Shown: positions 17,618 to 25,474, counted from the first letter of the stretch. The stretch is 32,857 nucleotides of DNA from Gammaproteobacteria bacterium (GCA_002697205.1 NZUN01000056.1:12022-44878); one strand, 5' to 3'. The notes: a model not told the origin generated them from the letters alone. Program-made: numbers and translations.

Positions 17618-19162
17618 TTACGTTGGGCGCTTAATCTTAATCTTCGTCGGCGCGCGGTTGTCACTGTTCAAGACCCGATACCGCACCATGTCGTAAGGAT
17701 GGTCTTCGGCGTCGGTGTCCACGTCGTCGGGGTCGTCTTGGTCCCTTGGCAGCGTGGGCAATGTCCTAATCGTTGCCCGGCAATTTTCCATGAAGTAAAT
17801 CGCCGGGTCTTCGGGATGCTTTATGCCCGCTTCTAAGCGGTCGCGCAACAACTGAAGTCCGACCTTGCGCGTTCCCGGCGATTTGTCGCTTTCGGTCCAA
17901 GATACGCCTTCGTCGGCCATCTTCTTTTCGATGGTATCGACGGCGTTGTCTGTCACATTACGAATTTGGTTGTCGGCTGGACCCGGCGAAGGTTGCTTTG
18001 GGAACCATCCCAATTGCATTTGTTCAATTTCGTAATCGCGCACGGCCTTAGCTACGTCGGTTGACGACTTCCGAAGCCCTTTGTTCGACCCGAACTTTTC
18101 GGTGAAGTATAGTTCGCCGATTTGAATAAGCGTTCCGCGCGGCGGGCAGAAATTCCATACGCTGCCATCGCTAAATTCGACTTCGCATTCTTCGCCGTTA
18201 GCTTCGGCCCACCATCCGACCGAACACGGATGCGACGAACCCCAATCCATTGAACGGTCAATATACCAAGTGTCGGGAACGGTGAAGCGCGGCAAAATAT
18301 GAATTTCTTTGCGCCATACGTCGTCAACAGCGCCGCCCGCCACAATGTCCCAATCGCCTTCAAGCCATGCGGCCCGCTTGTTCGGGTCCGTTATGCTGTC
18401 AAGTTCGGCGATGTATAGCGGGTCAAGATACGGGTTTTCTTTATACGAACCGAATATCGCTTGCTGGCGCTGTTCGATTTCGACTTCTTTCTTCAACGCC
18501 GGATGGAAGACCTTTACGACGGTGCGAACGATGGCGCCCGATGGTGCCGGGTCAATGAAACGCGCCTTAACCCAATTGTGGCCGGGGCCATACGGGTTCG
18601 TCGTGCTGAAGACTTCAAGCGGCATACGCGGAACGGTGAAGTTGCCGTTTTCGTCGCGCGGACTGTTCTTTTCTTGCGTCCACGACGAACGGTTACAACT
18701 CATCATTGCGTCGTAAGGTTCGCTGTTCGGATACTTGGCAAGTTCGTTCCATCCGATGAACGGAAATTCTTGACCGTGATAGTTCCAATAATCGTCGTTG
18801 CGAAGGAACTGGCGAAACAACAATTCTTCGCCGGTCGGCCAAACCCATTTAAGGTCCGACTTACTTTCCAAGAAACGCGCTTCGGGGAAGGCTTGACGAA
18901 AGATACGCTTCGACTTCAATATAAGGTCGTCAAGGTTCTTATATTTGCGGTCGAAGATTACGCCGCGCCAATAGCTGCCATAGCCCTTGCCCACATTCTT
19001 AGCGAAGCGCATCAACTGGCAATCGGTCTTACCGGGGCCGCGCGTCCCGTGATACAAGATATGCGACGCCGGGGTCTTCAACGCAATTTCTTGCGAAGTC
19101 CCTTTCAAATACGCCCATACGGTGTTTAGTTCGGGTTCAATTGGGGCGGCTGGCGCGCGCAT
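17618..19162 (-). CDS. terL: Terminase large subunit
   Basis: A 514-residue packaging motor. Walker A is GTRGPGKT at about residues 39-46. A Walker B-type segment FPFIGWNEL is at about 134-141, with the glutamate as likely catalytic carboxylate. FSTTNPYGPGHNW fits the coupling motif region, and the nuclease half begins near DRSMDWG with the first metal-binding Asp. ATG 19162 is chosen over the in-frame TTG at 19168; either overlaps the small subunit gene by about 30 nt. It pairs with the upstream small subunit and the downstream portal. Confidence 0.94.
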   Translation of the reverse strand: MRAPAAPIEPELNTVWAYLKGTSQEIALKTPASHILYHGTRGPGKTDCQLMRFAKNVGKGYGSYWRGVIFDRKYKNLDDLILKSKRIFRQAFPEARFLESKSDLKWVWPTGEELLFRQFLRNDDYWNYHGQEFPFIGWNELAKYPNSEPYDAMMSCNRSSWTQEKNSPRDENGNFTVPRMPLEVFSTTNPYGPGHNWVKARFIDPAPSGAIVRTVVKVFHPALKKEVEIEQRQQAIFGSYKENPYLDPLYIAELDSITDPNKRAAWLEGDWDIVAGGAVDDVWRKEIHILPRFTVPDTWYIDRSMDWGSSHPCSVGWWAEANGEECEVEFSDGSVWNFCPPRGTLIQIGELYFTEKFGSNKGLRKSSTDVAKAVRDYEIEQMQLGWFPKQPSPGPADNQIRNVTDNAVDTIEKKMADEGVSWTESDKSPGTRKVGLQLLRDRLEAGIKHPEDPAIYFMENCRATIRTLPTLPRDQDDPDDVDTDAEDHPYDMVRYRVLNSDNRAPTKIKIKRPT

Positions 19163-19649
19163 CTGCAATCAACCGACGCTGTTGTTCCGCCCATTGCCCT
19201 TCAAGCAACGGAAGTTCGTCTTCCGTTGCGCGCGTCGGCACTTCGATTACGTTTTGAACGACGTTGACGTTGACGTTCGTATCCTTGCCCTTGCTGATAT
19301 AGCCCAATGCTTCGCCCGCAAGCTTGAAGTAATCGAAGCGAACTTTCGCGTCGATTTCGCTACGCGAACGGTCCAACGCTTCTTTCGCGTATAGCAGTTC
19401 GCCGGGCAGCAAGTCGGCAACTTCGGCGTCCGTTTGACGAAGCCGACTGATTTCGCGCTGAACGATAGGGTCGTCAATCCACTTTTGCGCGGCCATCGCG
19501 CGCCCGTAGTTGTGTTGACCGGGGAACAGCGTGTAACCGTGAAGGTGGACGTTCGACGGGTCTTCGGCGCACAACCGCGCAAACTCCAACTTTAGCTGAA
19601 GTTCGTCTTCATCGCTGAAGATAGTCGGTTTTTCGTGCGCCCATGACAT
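19137..19649 (-). CDS. terS: Terminase small subunit
   Basis: A 170-residue protein directly upstream of and overlapping the large subunit gene. Helical N-terminal half (DELQLKLEFARLCAEDPSNV, then YGRAMAAQKWIDDPIVQREI) suggests a helix-turn-helix DNA-recognition region. A helical oligomerisation part (LYAKEALDRSRSEIDAKVRF) and a disordered acidic C-terminus follow. It would recognise the phage packaging site, which is often near this gene. No pac or cos sequence could be identified by eye. Confidence 0.82.
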   Translation of the reverse strand: MSWAHEKPTIFSDEDELQLKLEFARLCAEDPSNVHLHGYTLFPGQHNYGRAMAAQKWIDDPIVQREISRLRQTDAEVADLLPGELLYAKEALDRSRSEIDAKVRFDYFKLAGEALGYISKGKDTNVNVNVVQNVIEVPTRATEDELPLLEGQWAEQQRRLIADARASRPN

Positions 19650-19681
19650 GACGTTAAGCTATCCGATGGAAGGGGCAAAGT

Positions 19682-19966
19682 CTATTGCTTATTGCGGTCG
19701 GCGGCGCGCTTTGCAGCATCCCGCCGCCACTGGCGAACACCGTCCACTTGCGCCGCACAATCGTTGCGCTGGCGACGGGTCCGGTTCAGTTCGTCCACCA
19801 AGTCGGCGTTGACTTCGACGGCCTTTTCGGTCGTGTCGCAAGGCGTGACAAGGCTTTCGTCGGGAAGGTCTTCGACGTAGCGGTATTCAATCGCCGGGCG
19901 TGTTGATAGCCCGGCGCACCCCGCTAGGGACAGGCTGATTAAGCCAATCGCGAACAACCGGGTCAT
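19682..19966 (-). CDS. o-spanin, outer-membrane lipoprotein (Rz1-like)
   Basis: A 94-residue protein starting at ATG 19966 with GGAAGCAAGGA upstream. The N-terminus MTRLFAIGLISLSLAGC is a lipoprotein signal with lipobox LAGC and Cys17 as the lipidated residue. The first 80 nt overlap the end of the inner-membrane spanin gene in another frame, and the rest extends beyond it. With its partner it would fuse inner and outer membranes as the last lysis step in a Gram-negative host. Confidence 0.88.
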   Translation of the reverse strand: MTRLFAIGLISLSLAGCAGLSTRPAIEYRYVEDLPDESLVTPCDTTEKAVEVNADLVDELNRTRRQRNDCAAQVDGVRQWRRDAAKRAADRNKQ

Positions 19967-20264
19967 TCCTTGCTTCCTTTTCAATGATGGTCCGAACGGT
20001 CGTTTCGCGCGTTGCGTTAGCCGTCCTTGCGCCGGTTAGTTGCTGAATGATTGCGTCGTTCGCGATACGCTGTTGCGTGAACCCTTCGATGACTTTCGCG
20101 TTGGTCTTGTTGACGCTTTCCAGCGTCGCCGCCTTGGCTTCGGCCCTGTCCTTGTCCGCCTTCATGCTGGCAAGGTCGCCGCGCATGTATAGAAGCGCCA
20201 TGACAAGCCCGGCGATGGCCAGAAACGGCCAATACCGGCGCAACAGGGCTAGGGCTTCAACCAT
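19887..20264 (-). CDS. i-spanin, inner-membrane spanin subunit (Rz-like)
   Basis: A 125-residue protein with a single N-terminal transmembrane helix (YWPFLAIAGLVMALLYM, about residues 11-27). A periplasmic coiled coil (MKADKDRAEAKAATLESV and onward) and a C-terminal VRDWLNQPVPSGVRRAI follow; a DWL-type end is common in Rz proteins. The start at ATG 20264 overlaps the upstream stop and has AAGGAA. Co-location and overlap with the lipoprotein gene make the spanin call secure. Confidence 0.87.
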   Translation of the reverse strand: MVEALALLRRYWPFLAIAGLVMALLYMRGDLASMKADKDRAEAKAATLESVNKTNAKVIEGFTQQRIANDAIIQQLTGARTANATRETTVRTIIEKEARNDPVVRDWLNQPVPSGVRRAINTPGD

Positions 20265-20616
20265 TCTCGCGTTCCTTCGCCGCTTCTTCCAACGCTTCGT
20301 TCACCGAACGAACTTCGCCGTGTATCAACTGCAACCGCTTTTCTATAAGCTGAAGTTCGATACGGTTCAAGTTGTCCGATGCAATCATGCCTTCGATGGC
20401 CGATGCAAGACGATTGATTGATGCGCTGTCCGCGATTGCGGCGGAAAGAACGACGGCATCGCCGCCAGCCGGTTTACCCTTTACTTCGGTCGGGAAGCGC
20501 GCCTTAATCCAACCGTAGGAAGCAAAGCCGAACGTAACTAAGAAAACTAAGACCGAACCGACCGCCGTAACCCATTCAGGAACATTGGCCGCATTACTTA
20601 TCGTTGTCGGTTCCAT
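20257..20616 (-). CDS. Single-span membrane protein of the lysis cassette (holin or antiholin candidate)
   Basis: A 119-residue protein from ATG 20616 (MEPTTISNAANVPEW). Alternative ATGs at 20637 and 20640 add up to 8 residues, and none has a clear ribosome site, so it is probably translated by re-initiation from the upstream gene. One hydrophobic helix (WVTAVGSVLVFLVTFGFASYG) is followed by a soluble helical region with heptads (LNRIELQLIEKRLQLIHGEV). This one-span plus coiled-coil build resembles small phage membrane proteins near spanins, sometimes called holins. Which of this and the next membrane protein is the true holin cannot be decided from sequence. Confidence 0.6.
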   Translation of the reverse strand: MEPTTISNAANVPEWVTAVGSVLVFLVTFGFASYGWIKARFPTEVKGKPAGGDAVVLSAAIADSASINRLASAIEGMIASDNLNRIELQLIEKRLQLIHGEVRSVNEALEEAAKERENG

Positions 20617-21112
20617 TGGCGACGACCCGCTTTTCATCATAGACTAAACGGGCGTCGGACGCGGCACGAAGAACGTTTATCATTTCGAACAAGAGTATCG
20701 CCGGATAAATCGCCCAACCCGTTGTCGGAACGCCCGACAAGACCAAGCCTAGCGAAATGTTCCACCAAAAGAAACAGGAAAAGAACGCCATTGCCATACG
20801 AATATACGGCGTTCCGGCGGAACGACCATTTATCCACAACGCAATAAGGCGGATAATTCCCATTATTCCGCAAGTGAAAGCAACGGCAACTTGCCCGAAC
20901 GCGGCGTTCAACATCGCGAATTGCGCCGCCGTATTGGGCGCGGTGAACATCGAAGGGAAGGCGAACAGCACGACGCACCATCCAACCAAGAACAGCGCGA
21001 ACAACCATTCGGTCGCCCGCGACGTGAATTTGTGGTTGAACCTTACAAGCATCATATAGCGTTCGTCCATCGTTACTTCGTCCGACGCCCCCGCCCCCAT
21101 TGAACTGTTCAT
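20594..21112 (-). CDS. Four-span membrane protein of the lysis cassette (holin candidate)
   Basis: A 172-residue protein; start at ATG 21112 overlaps the endolysin stop as ATGA. Four hydrophobic segments are visible: EWLFALFLVGWCVVLFAF, FGQVAVAFTCGIMGIIRLIA, MAMAFFSCFFWWNISLGLVL and WAIYPAILLFEMINVL. Short N- and C-terminal tails are charged. Location directly after the endolysin and before the spanins suggests membrane permeabilisation. It is longer than classical holins (usually under 150 residues), so the holin name is an inference. Confidence 0.6.
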   Translation of the reverse strand: MNSSMGAGASDEVTMDERYMMLVRFNHKFTSRATEWLFALFLVGWCVVLFAFPSMFTAPNTAAQFAMLNAAFGQVAVAFTCGIMGIIRLIALWINGRSAGTPYIRMAMAFFSCFFWWNISLGLVLSGVPTTGWAIYPAILLFEMINVLRAASDARLVYDEKRVVANGTDNDK

Positions 21113-22020
21113 GCCGCTTTCTGTTCCTTGCGACGCTGGATAAACTGCCAAACGACCAATCCGACGCCAGCAAGCATCAACAGGCCGAACACGATTGCGG
21201 CGATACGTCCGATGGTCGTATCATCAATGTGGGCTTTGACAGCATCCGCCGCTTGAAACGCCGTTGCGCCGGTAACGCCGACGCCAGCCGCGATTGAGCC
21301 GACGCCTTCGGGCGACTTGGTGACGGCCTTGTCCGCTTCAACGCCCTTGCCGTTGACTTCGCCAGCCTTCGCGCCAACCGGCGTCGGAAGCTGTTCGGGC
21401 TTCAACGGATACGTCAAGTCGTCCTTCGCCATCTTCACGGCGTAATCAATGACGCCGTGGTCGCCGTCGTCGGCGGTCGGGTTCGGCTTGTCGCCAAGAA
21501 CGCGACGTTGCCAGCCTTTGCCGAACGTCGAATACGTCTTCAACGAACGAAGGAAATCCATACGACGGTTGCAAAAGCTTTCGATGAACGCCACTTCGTC
21601 GGCATTCGCGATTTTGCATACGGCGTCGATTGTCGCCGGGCCAACCGCCCCGTCAACAGCAATCTTCAGCGACAGGCCAACCATGTTGCCCACACTATTG
21701 ACCGTGCGCTGAAGGTCTTTGATGGACCGCGACACGCCCGAATTGACCGCATAGTCGAAGACGGCGTAATCGACGCCAGCCGGAAGGCTGTTGCATCCGG
21801 CGGCGTTCCAATAGTTCTTGCGATAGATTTCGGCGACTTCGGCGTCTTCGATGAAGCGAACGCTACGGGTCGGAAGCCCGTTCAAACGCCGATATGCGTC
21901 ATAGACCTTTTGCGTTACGCCTTTGTTGGTCGCGCCGCCGGGGTCTTTCGGATGATTGACGAAGCCGCCTTCATGGGCAAGCGTTAGGTCCAATGAAGGG
22001 TTGAATGCGGCGTCCGACAT
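21109..22020 (-). CDS. GH108-family endolysin with C-terminal membrane anchor
   Basis: A 303-residue muralytic enzyme; start ATG 22020 (MSDAAFNPSLDLTLAHEGGF), with only a weak upstream ribosome site. The EGG motif with predicted catalytic Glu17, the following HPKDPGGATNKGVT and YWNAAGCNSLPAGVDYAVFD are hallmarks of glycoside hydrolase family 108. The region KIAVDGAVGPATIDAVCKIA is the associated peptidoglycan-binding repeat (PG_binding_3). A Gly/Ala/Pro linker then leads to a C-terminal transmembrane helix (IAAIVFGLLMLAGVGLVVWQ) and a basic RRKEQKAA tail. It cuts peptidoglycan glycan strands. The tail anchor implies membrane tethering before lysis, unlike soluble holin-released endolysins. 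Confidence 0.9.
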   Translation of the reverse strand: MSDAAFNPSLDLTLAHEGGFVNHPKDPGGATNKGVTQKVYDAYRRLNGLPTRSVRFIEDAEVAEIYRKNYWNAAGCNSLPAGVDYAVFDYAVNSGVSRSIKDLQRTVNSVGNMVGLSLKIAVDGAVGPATIDAVCKIANADEVAFIESFCNRRMDFLRSLKTYSTFGKGWQRRVLGDKPNPTADDGDHGVIDYAVKMAKDDLTYPLKPEQLPTPVGAKAGEVNGKGVEADKAVTKSPEGVGSIAAGVGVTGATAFQAADAVKAHIDDTTIGRIAAIVFGLLMLAGVGLVVWQFIQRRKEQKAA

Positions 22021-22064
22021 AGTGTTCAAAGCCCGGTTAGCGTTGGCGTTGACGCACCATAACG

Positions 22065-22100
22065 AAAAGGGCCGAAACGGGCAACCCCGTTCCGACCCTT
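22065..22100 (-). terminator. Factor-independent terminator between accessory and lysis regions
   Basis: Arms at 22086-22100 and 22067-22081 can form a 15-bp RNA stem with two G-U pairs and a 4-nt loop, followed on the minus strand by TTTTCG. It lies in the 142-nt gap between the DUF7303-like gene stop and the endolysin start. It would separate the transcript starting near 22770 from the lysis and late genes. The rest of the gap is GC-rich with no gene. Confidence 0.8.
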
Positions 22101-22162
22101 CCCGCGACCCGCGTTCCTGCCCCGTCAAGCCCCGTGGGCGGGCGACAGGGCAGGCCGGGGGA

Positions 22163-22726
22163 TTAGCTGGCCCGCTGGACCAACGCGCCGTCCGCCGGGG
22201 CGGTGAACGCGCCGTAAGCAACGCCCGACTTCACCGGCTTGACGGTGAACTTGCGGCCATCCGCGCCTTCCTTGCTGAAACGCTTGTTGGCGCTGGAAAT
22301 GGTGGACGCCAGCGACTTCGCCGGGTTCGGCTTGTCTTCGGTCGCCGGGACGAAGAACGACTGGCCGACGTTCATCGTTTCGAACGGATAGACGGACGAA
22401 GAACGCGGCGCGCGACCTTCGGGCAGAACAGCGCCTTCGATAAGCGCGAACTGCGAAGCGGCGGGGGCGGCGGTGTTGGTGTCGGTCACGTTGGTATTCC
22501 CTTCGTTGCTGGAAGGGGCGGGCGCTTCGGCCTGTCCCTTTTCGGTCGCCCGAACGGCGACCTTATCGCCATCGGTGATTTCGGTATTGGTTTCGACCAT
22601 GCCGTTGTCAAGAAGGTTCTTGACTTCGGCGGGCGTCGCCATGTGGAAAGGTGCGTCGGCGTTGGCCATCGCGGCGATGATGGTTGCCAGCAACGCCTTG
22701 TCGCCAGCGGTAAGCTTCTTTGCCAT
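22163..22726 (-). CDS. Hypothetical protein with DUF7303-like C-terminal domain
   Basis: A 187-residue protein from ATG 22726, with AAGGAAGGAAA upstream, one of the strongest ribosome sites in the window. The N-terminal part (KALLATIIAAMANADAPFHM, TPAEVKNLLDNGMVE) looks like a winged helix. A Ser/Thr/Ala/Pro linker follows. The C-terminal part has YPFETMNVGQSFFVPA and ANKRFSKEGADGRKFTVKPV, the pattern of small phage domains of the DUF7303 kind, whose function I do not know. It has its own promoter-like element and a strong terminator, so it is a monocistronic and probably highly expressed gene. Confidence 0.6.
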   Translation of the reverse strand: MAKKLTAGDKALLATIIAAMANADAPFHMATPAEVKNLLDNGMVETNTEITDGDKVAVRATEKGQAEAPAPSSNEGNTNVTDTNTAAPAASQFALIEGAVLPEGRAPRSSSVYPFETMNVGQSFFVPATEDKPNPAKSLASTISSANKRFSKEGADGRKFTVKPVKSGVAYGAFTAPADGALVQRAS

Positions 22727-22773
22727 GTGAATTTCCTTCCTTGCTTGCACGGGCGTTGCTGCCCGGTAACGAC

Positions 22774-22802
22774 GGCCTAAGCTACGTCGTAAGACGTGTC
22801 AA
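22774..22802 (-). promoter_or_regulatory. Promoter-like element with TACGTCGTA operator
   Basis: A perfect TTGACA (22797-22802) and a 17-nt spacer lead to TAGGCC, a poor -10. The spacer holds ACGTC-GTAA-GACGT, an inverted repeat, and TACGTCGTA (22783-22791), which recurs in two other promoters of this phage. It is 47 nt upstream of the DUF7303-like gene. Confidence 0.55.
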
Positions 22803-22805
22803 CAA

Positions 22806-23192
22806 CTATTTTTGATATTTTTGCGTTTGTGCGACCATAGCGCGAAGCCCTTCGCGGGCTTGCCGTTGCGCCAAGTTCAAGTTCGCGGCCATCTGTTCGA
22901 ACTGAACGCCAGCCGTCATCAACACGGGCGTTCCGACTTGCTGAAGGTGTTCGCCGTGCGCTTCGATAAGCGTCTTGGCGGCTTCAATCATCTGATACAT
23001 GATGCACGACGCGGCCAACAAGTCGCGATACTTCGGATTAACCGGCGCACCGAAGACTACAAGTTCGAAGCCTTCCGGCGGCTGGCCAGCCTGAAGCGCG
23101 GCGTTGTGTTCGGGACCGATTGGCAGCGAATAAACGTTGCCGTGTTCGTCCGTAACGAACGTGCGGTTCATAATGTCGTCATGGTTAATCAT
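22806..23192 (-). CDS. Hypothetical protein
   Basis: A 128-residue protein from ATG 23192, overlapping the upstream stop by 8 nt. The N-terminal third looks globular (NRTFVTDEHGNVYSLPIGPE, GFELVVFGAPV). The rest is helical and Gln/Ala-rich (LLAASCIMYQMIEAAKTLIE, QMAANLNLAQRQAREGLRAM). No family recognised. It closes an operon of four overlapping small genes running from 24195 and ends just before the promoter element of the next gene. Confidence 0.55.
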   Translation of the reverse strand: MINHDDIMNRTFVTDEHGNVYSLPIGPEHNAALQAGQPPEGFELVVFGAPVNPKYRDLLAASCIMYQMIEAAKTLIEAHGEHLQQVGTPVLMTAGVQFEQMAANLNLAQRQAREGLRAMVAQTQKYQK

Positions 23193-23523
23193 GGTCGCCC
23201 GCCTGATTGACGCTATAGAAAACGCGCCCGGCAAGGCCGACCGACGTAAGGAAGTTCGGCGACGATATGTTATACGTCATCGCCCCGTCGCCATCGCTGT
23301 CTTCGAAGTCAACTGCGATGATAAGTGCGCGCGGCACGATTTCGCCCCGGTCAATACGACGAAGCATATCAACAAGCGCGTCGCGCGGCGTCCACAACGC
23401 TGCGTCGCGGTTAACCGTCGCTTTGTGCGTCGTAATGCTAACCGGATATTCGGCGAAGCTTTCGCTATCGTCTTCAGTCTTCGCCCCTGAAGAAGCGACG
23501 GGGTGTTTCGGTTTGTCCGTCAT
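23185..23523 (-). CDS. Hypothetical acidic protein
   Basis: A 112-residue protein from ATG 23523, overlapping the preceding zinc-motif gene by 50 nt. The N-terminus is disordered (KPKHPVASSGAKTEDDSE). The core reads RDALVDMLRRIDRGEIVPRA, then LIIAVDFEDSDGDGAMTYNI, a pattern seen in phage proteins of unknown function. Nothing catalytic is visible. Confidence 0.55.
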   Translation of the reverse strand: MTDKPKHPVASSGAKTEDDSESFAEYPVSITTHKATVNRDAALWTPRDALVDMLRRIDRGEIVPRALIIAVDFEDSDGDGAMTYNISSPNFLTSVGLAGRVFYSVNQAGDHD

Positions 23524-23773
23524 TGTTCCAGCCCGGTAAAATGTCGTTGGGATTGCCGCCCGCTGCGATGAAGCCGCGAACATATTGGTTGACGTGTATC
23601 ATGTCCATACGTCCGTTGCAACGCTGGCACGTCAACTTTTTACCGAACAATGCGGCTGGACCGGCGGCAACTTCTTCGTCGGTCATTTCGAATAGATGGC
23701 GCGGACAGCCGTTCAGCCGTTCGACGTTGGCTTGCGCTTCAGCCCAAAGCCGTTGACTGTCCGCGCGTTCCAT
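23474..23773 (-). CDS. Small zinc-motif protein
   Basis: A 99-residue protein with C23-P-R-H26 and C49-Q-R-C52, a spacing that could bind one zinc ion. TCQRCNGRMDMIHVNQYVRG suggests a ribbon followed by a helix. It starts at ATG 23773 inside a TAATG overlap. Similar Cys/His miniproteins in phages often bind nucleic acid or host RNA polymerase; that is only a suggestion here. Confidence 0.55.
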   Translation of the reverse strand: MERADSQRLWAEAQANVERLNGCPRHLFEMTDEEVAAGPAALFGKKLTCQRCNGRMDMIHVNQYVRGFIAAGGNPNDILPGWNNDGQTETPRRFFRGED

Positions 23774-24195
23774 TACTTCTTCGCCGCTTCGCTGGCCTTG
23801 GTGGCCGACTTGTCGGCGGGCGGCGACGCCTTGTTGGTCGGCGCTTTCGCGGCGTCGGTGCCGTCTTCCGCGCCTTCAGCCGATGCGCCGGTCTTTTCGC
23901 CCCAAGGCGACGTTGCGTCGCGTTCTTCGACGGTTTCGTTGTCGCCCTTGGTATCGACCAGCTTTTCGTCGTCGTGCGCGTTCTTGGTCGTGTCCGACTG
24001 AACGTTCGCGAACGACGATTTCTTGCGTTGCGGGTTATAGTCGGGCATCGACTTCACTTGCGCCGTTTCGACAGGCTTCGCCGGGTCCAGCGTGTTGTGA
24101 TTGCTTTCCACTTCGGGAAGCTTCGCCGGGTCCGACTGAACGGCGGCGGTCGTGGTTTTCGACGCGGTAGGCGTCGGGGTCTTGGCGTCGGTCAT
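23773..24195 (-). CDS. Disordered low-complexity protein
   Basis: A 140-residue protein of Ala, Asp, Glu, Lys, Pro, Ser and Thr with no evident globular core except possibly KSMPDYNPQRKKSSFANVQS. It starts at ATG 24195 with AAGGAA upstream and overlaps the next gene as TAATG, so translation is real despite the low complexity. Mixed-charge, Lys/Glu-balanced sequences may act as linkers or nucleoid/DNA-condensing partners. Function unknown. Confidence 0.55.
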   Translation of the reverse strand: MTDAKTPTPTASKTTTAAVQSDPAKLPEVESNHNTLDPAKPVETAQVKSMPDYNPQRKKSSFANVQSDTTKNAHDDEKLVDTKGDNETVEERDATSPWGEKTGASAEGAEDGTDAAKAPTNKASPPADKSATKASEAAKK

Positions 24196-24270
24196 ATGAC
24201 GTTCCTTCTAGCTAGACTTGCCCGACGCCGCCCATAGAACGCGCGCCGGGCCAAGTTGTTCTAGCCGGTC

Positions 24271-25104
24271 TTATCCCCGAACGCCACCCTTGGGCACCGG
24301 CTGGACTTCCTGCGCGATGCGTTCGGCCATTTCCGCCATATCGCCCTGCGCCTTGCGCATATGGGCAACCCCTTTGGCGTGAATTTCGGCGTTCACGTCT
24401 TCCATGCGCGACGCCTTCGACGTGCCGTCATCGTCGGGAAGTTGCGACGCCAGCTTGTCCAGTTCAGGGTTCTTGACGACCGGAATTTCGGCATCGAACA
24501 GCGTATTGCCAGCCGCCGACTTGAAATGATCTTCAAGTTTCGACTGTTCGGCGTTCAAGTCGCGATTGGCGTCCTTGAATACGTCGAACGCTTCGCCATG
24601 GCGACCGCGAAGCTTGTCGATATTCGCCCGGTTCGACTGTTCCAGCGTAACGCCGATGCCGCGAAGCGTCCGCACGACATACCACGACACATCGCCGCTT
24701 TCTTCAAGAACGTTCACGCGGTCGAACGGATTGCCTTCGGCCCATTTCAGCAGATATTCGGCGACTTCGCCCGCTTCGGTGATGATGCCAATTGCGCCAT
24801 GAAGAACGTCAATGTCGGCGGGCGACCATGCGTTGATTGCGGTCAAGGCGTCGATAAGGTCGGCAGCGGTCGGCTTTTCGGCAGGCGGAAAGTTCAAATC
24901 TTCGCGCGTCTTGCCCCTGAACAACAGTTTCTTGATAAGGTTCAAGTCTTCGGCAAAGCCCTTGACGCCCATAAGGACGTGCCGAAGGTCCATTACTTCA
25001 ACCCGTTCGGGATGAAATTCGGTCGAACACGTCTTGTCACATTCGGCCATATAGTCGAAATGATGTTCAACGCCGCGTCCGCTGCGAAATTCGTCTTCAG
25101 TCAT
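24271..25104 (-). CDS. MazG-like nucleotide pyrophosphohydrolase
   Basis: A 277-residue protein from ATG 25104. Residues 104-165 carry the all-alpha NTP pyrophosphatase signature: Ile-Ile-Thr-Glu110-Ala-Gly-Glu113-Val-Ala-Glu, then Glu134-Glu135-Ser-Gly-Asp138 and WYV, the Glu/Asp set that binds magnesium. KLRGRHGEAFDVFKDANRDL following it is usual in phage MazG-like proteins. The N-terminal 90 residues and a charged C-terminal extension to 277 make it longer than the ~100-residue minimal domain. It would hydrolyse (d)NTPs or alarmone-like nucleotides, shaping the nucleotide pool or starvation signalling in the host. Confidence 0.86.
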   Translation of the reverse strand: MTEDEFRSGRGVEHHFDYMAECDKTCSTEFHPERVEVMDLRHVLMGVKGFAEDLNLIKKLLFRGKTREDLNFPPAEKPTAADLIDALTAINAWSPADIDVLHGAIGIITEAGEVAEYLLKWAEGNPFDRVNVLEESGDVSWYVVRTLRGIGVTLEQSNRANIDKLRGRHGEAFDVFKDANRDLNAEQSKLEDHFKSAAGNTLFDAEIPVVKNPELDKLASQLPDDDGTSKASRMEDVNAEIHAKGVAHMRKAQGDMAEMAERIAQEVQPVPKGGVRG

Positions 25105-25159
25105 GTTGCTTGTCCTTCCGGTTGAAAATGCCCACATTGGGCGGGCCACACTACAGGAA

Positions 25160-25202
25160 GGGCGGGCAGGCAACAAGGGCGGCGTCGCCCGGCAACCCGC
25201 CC
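25160..25202 (-). terminator. Possible terminator or nested hairpin
   Basis: Outer arms GGGCGGG/CCCGCCC (25160-25166 and 25196-25202) enclose a second GGGCG/CGCCC hairpin with a 4-nt loop. The sequence after it on the minus strand is TTCCTG, not a clear T run, so termination would be inefficient. It sits in the 112-nt gap after the 25217-25474 gene. Confidence 0.35.
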
Positions 25203-25216
25203 CGTCCCGAATAGGG

Positions 25217-25474
25217 TCAATAATCGTCGTAATAGCCGTCGTCGTGTTCAAGTTCGTTCAGTTCGTCGCGGATGCGGTCGCTTTCGCCCTTGGTCGCGTC
25301 GATACGACGATAAAGCCAATCGCACTTTTTCACGGCGCGGCCATTGATTGCGACAATCCACCAATCGTCAACATACGACGACATGATACCAACGTCGGGT
25401 TCAGCCCCTTGAACGTCGTATTCGATGGTAACGGGCAAGCCACCAAGGACCGTCGTTTCGTGTTCGTATGCCAT
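25217..25474 (-). CDS. Hypothetical conserved phage protein
   Basis: An 85-residue protein starting at ATG 25474 in a TAATG overlap. The core LPVTIEYDVQGAEPDVGIMS, followed by YVDDWWIVAINGR, is a compact beta-type domain I have seen as a pattern in phage miniproteins without known role. The C-terminus is acidic (DELNELEHDDGYYDDY). It is the last gene of the transcript starting at the 25773-25801 promoter. Confidence 0.6.
   Translation of the reverse strand: MAYEHETTVLGGLPVTIEYDVQGAEPDVGIMSSYVDDWWIVAINGRAVKKCDWLYRRIDATKGESDRIRDELNELEHDDGYYDDY

Noticed and set aside
24196-24270. Terminator in the gap between the MazG-like and the disordered protein genes
   Set aside because: A 9-bp stem with G-U pairing can be drawn but the loop is long and no T run follows.
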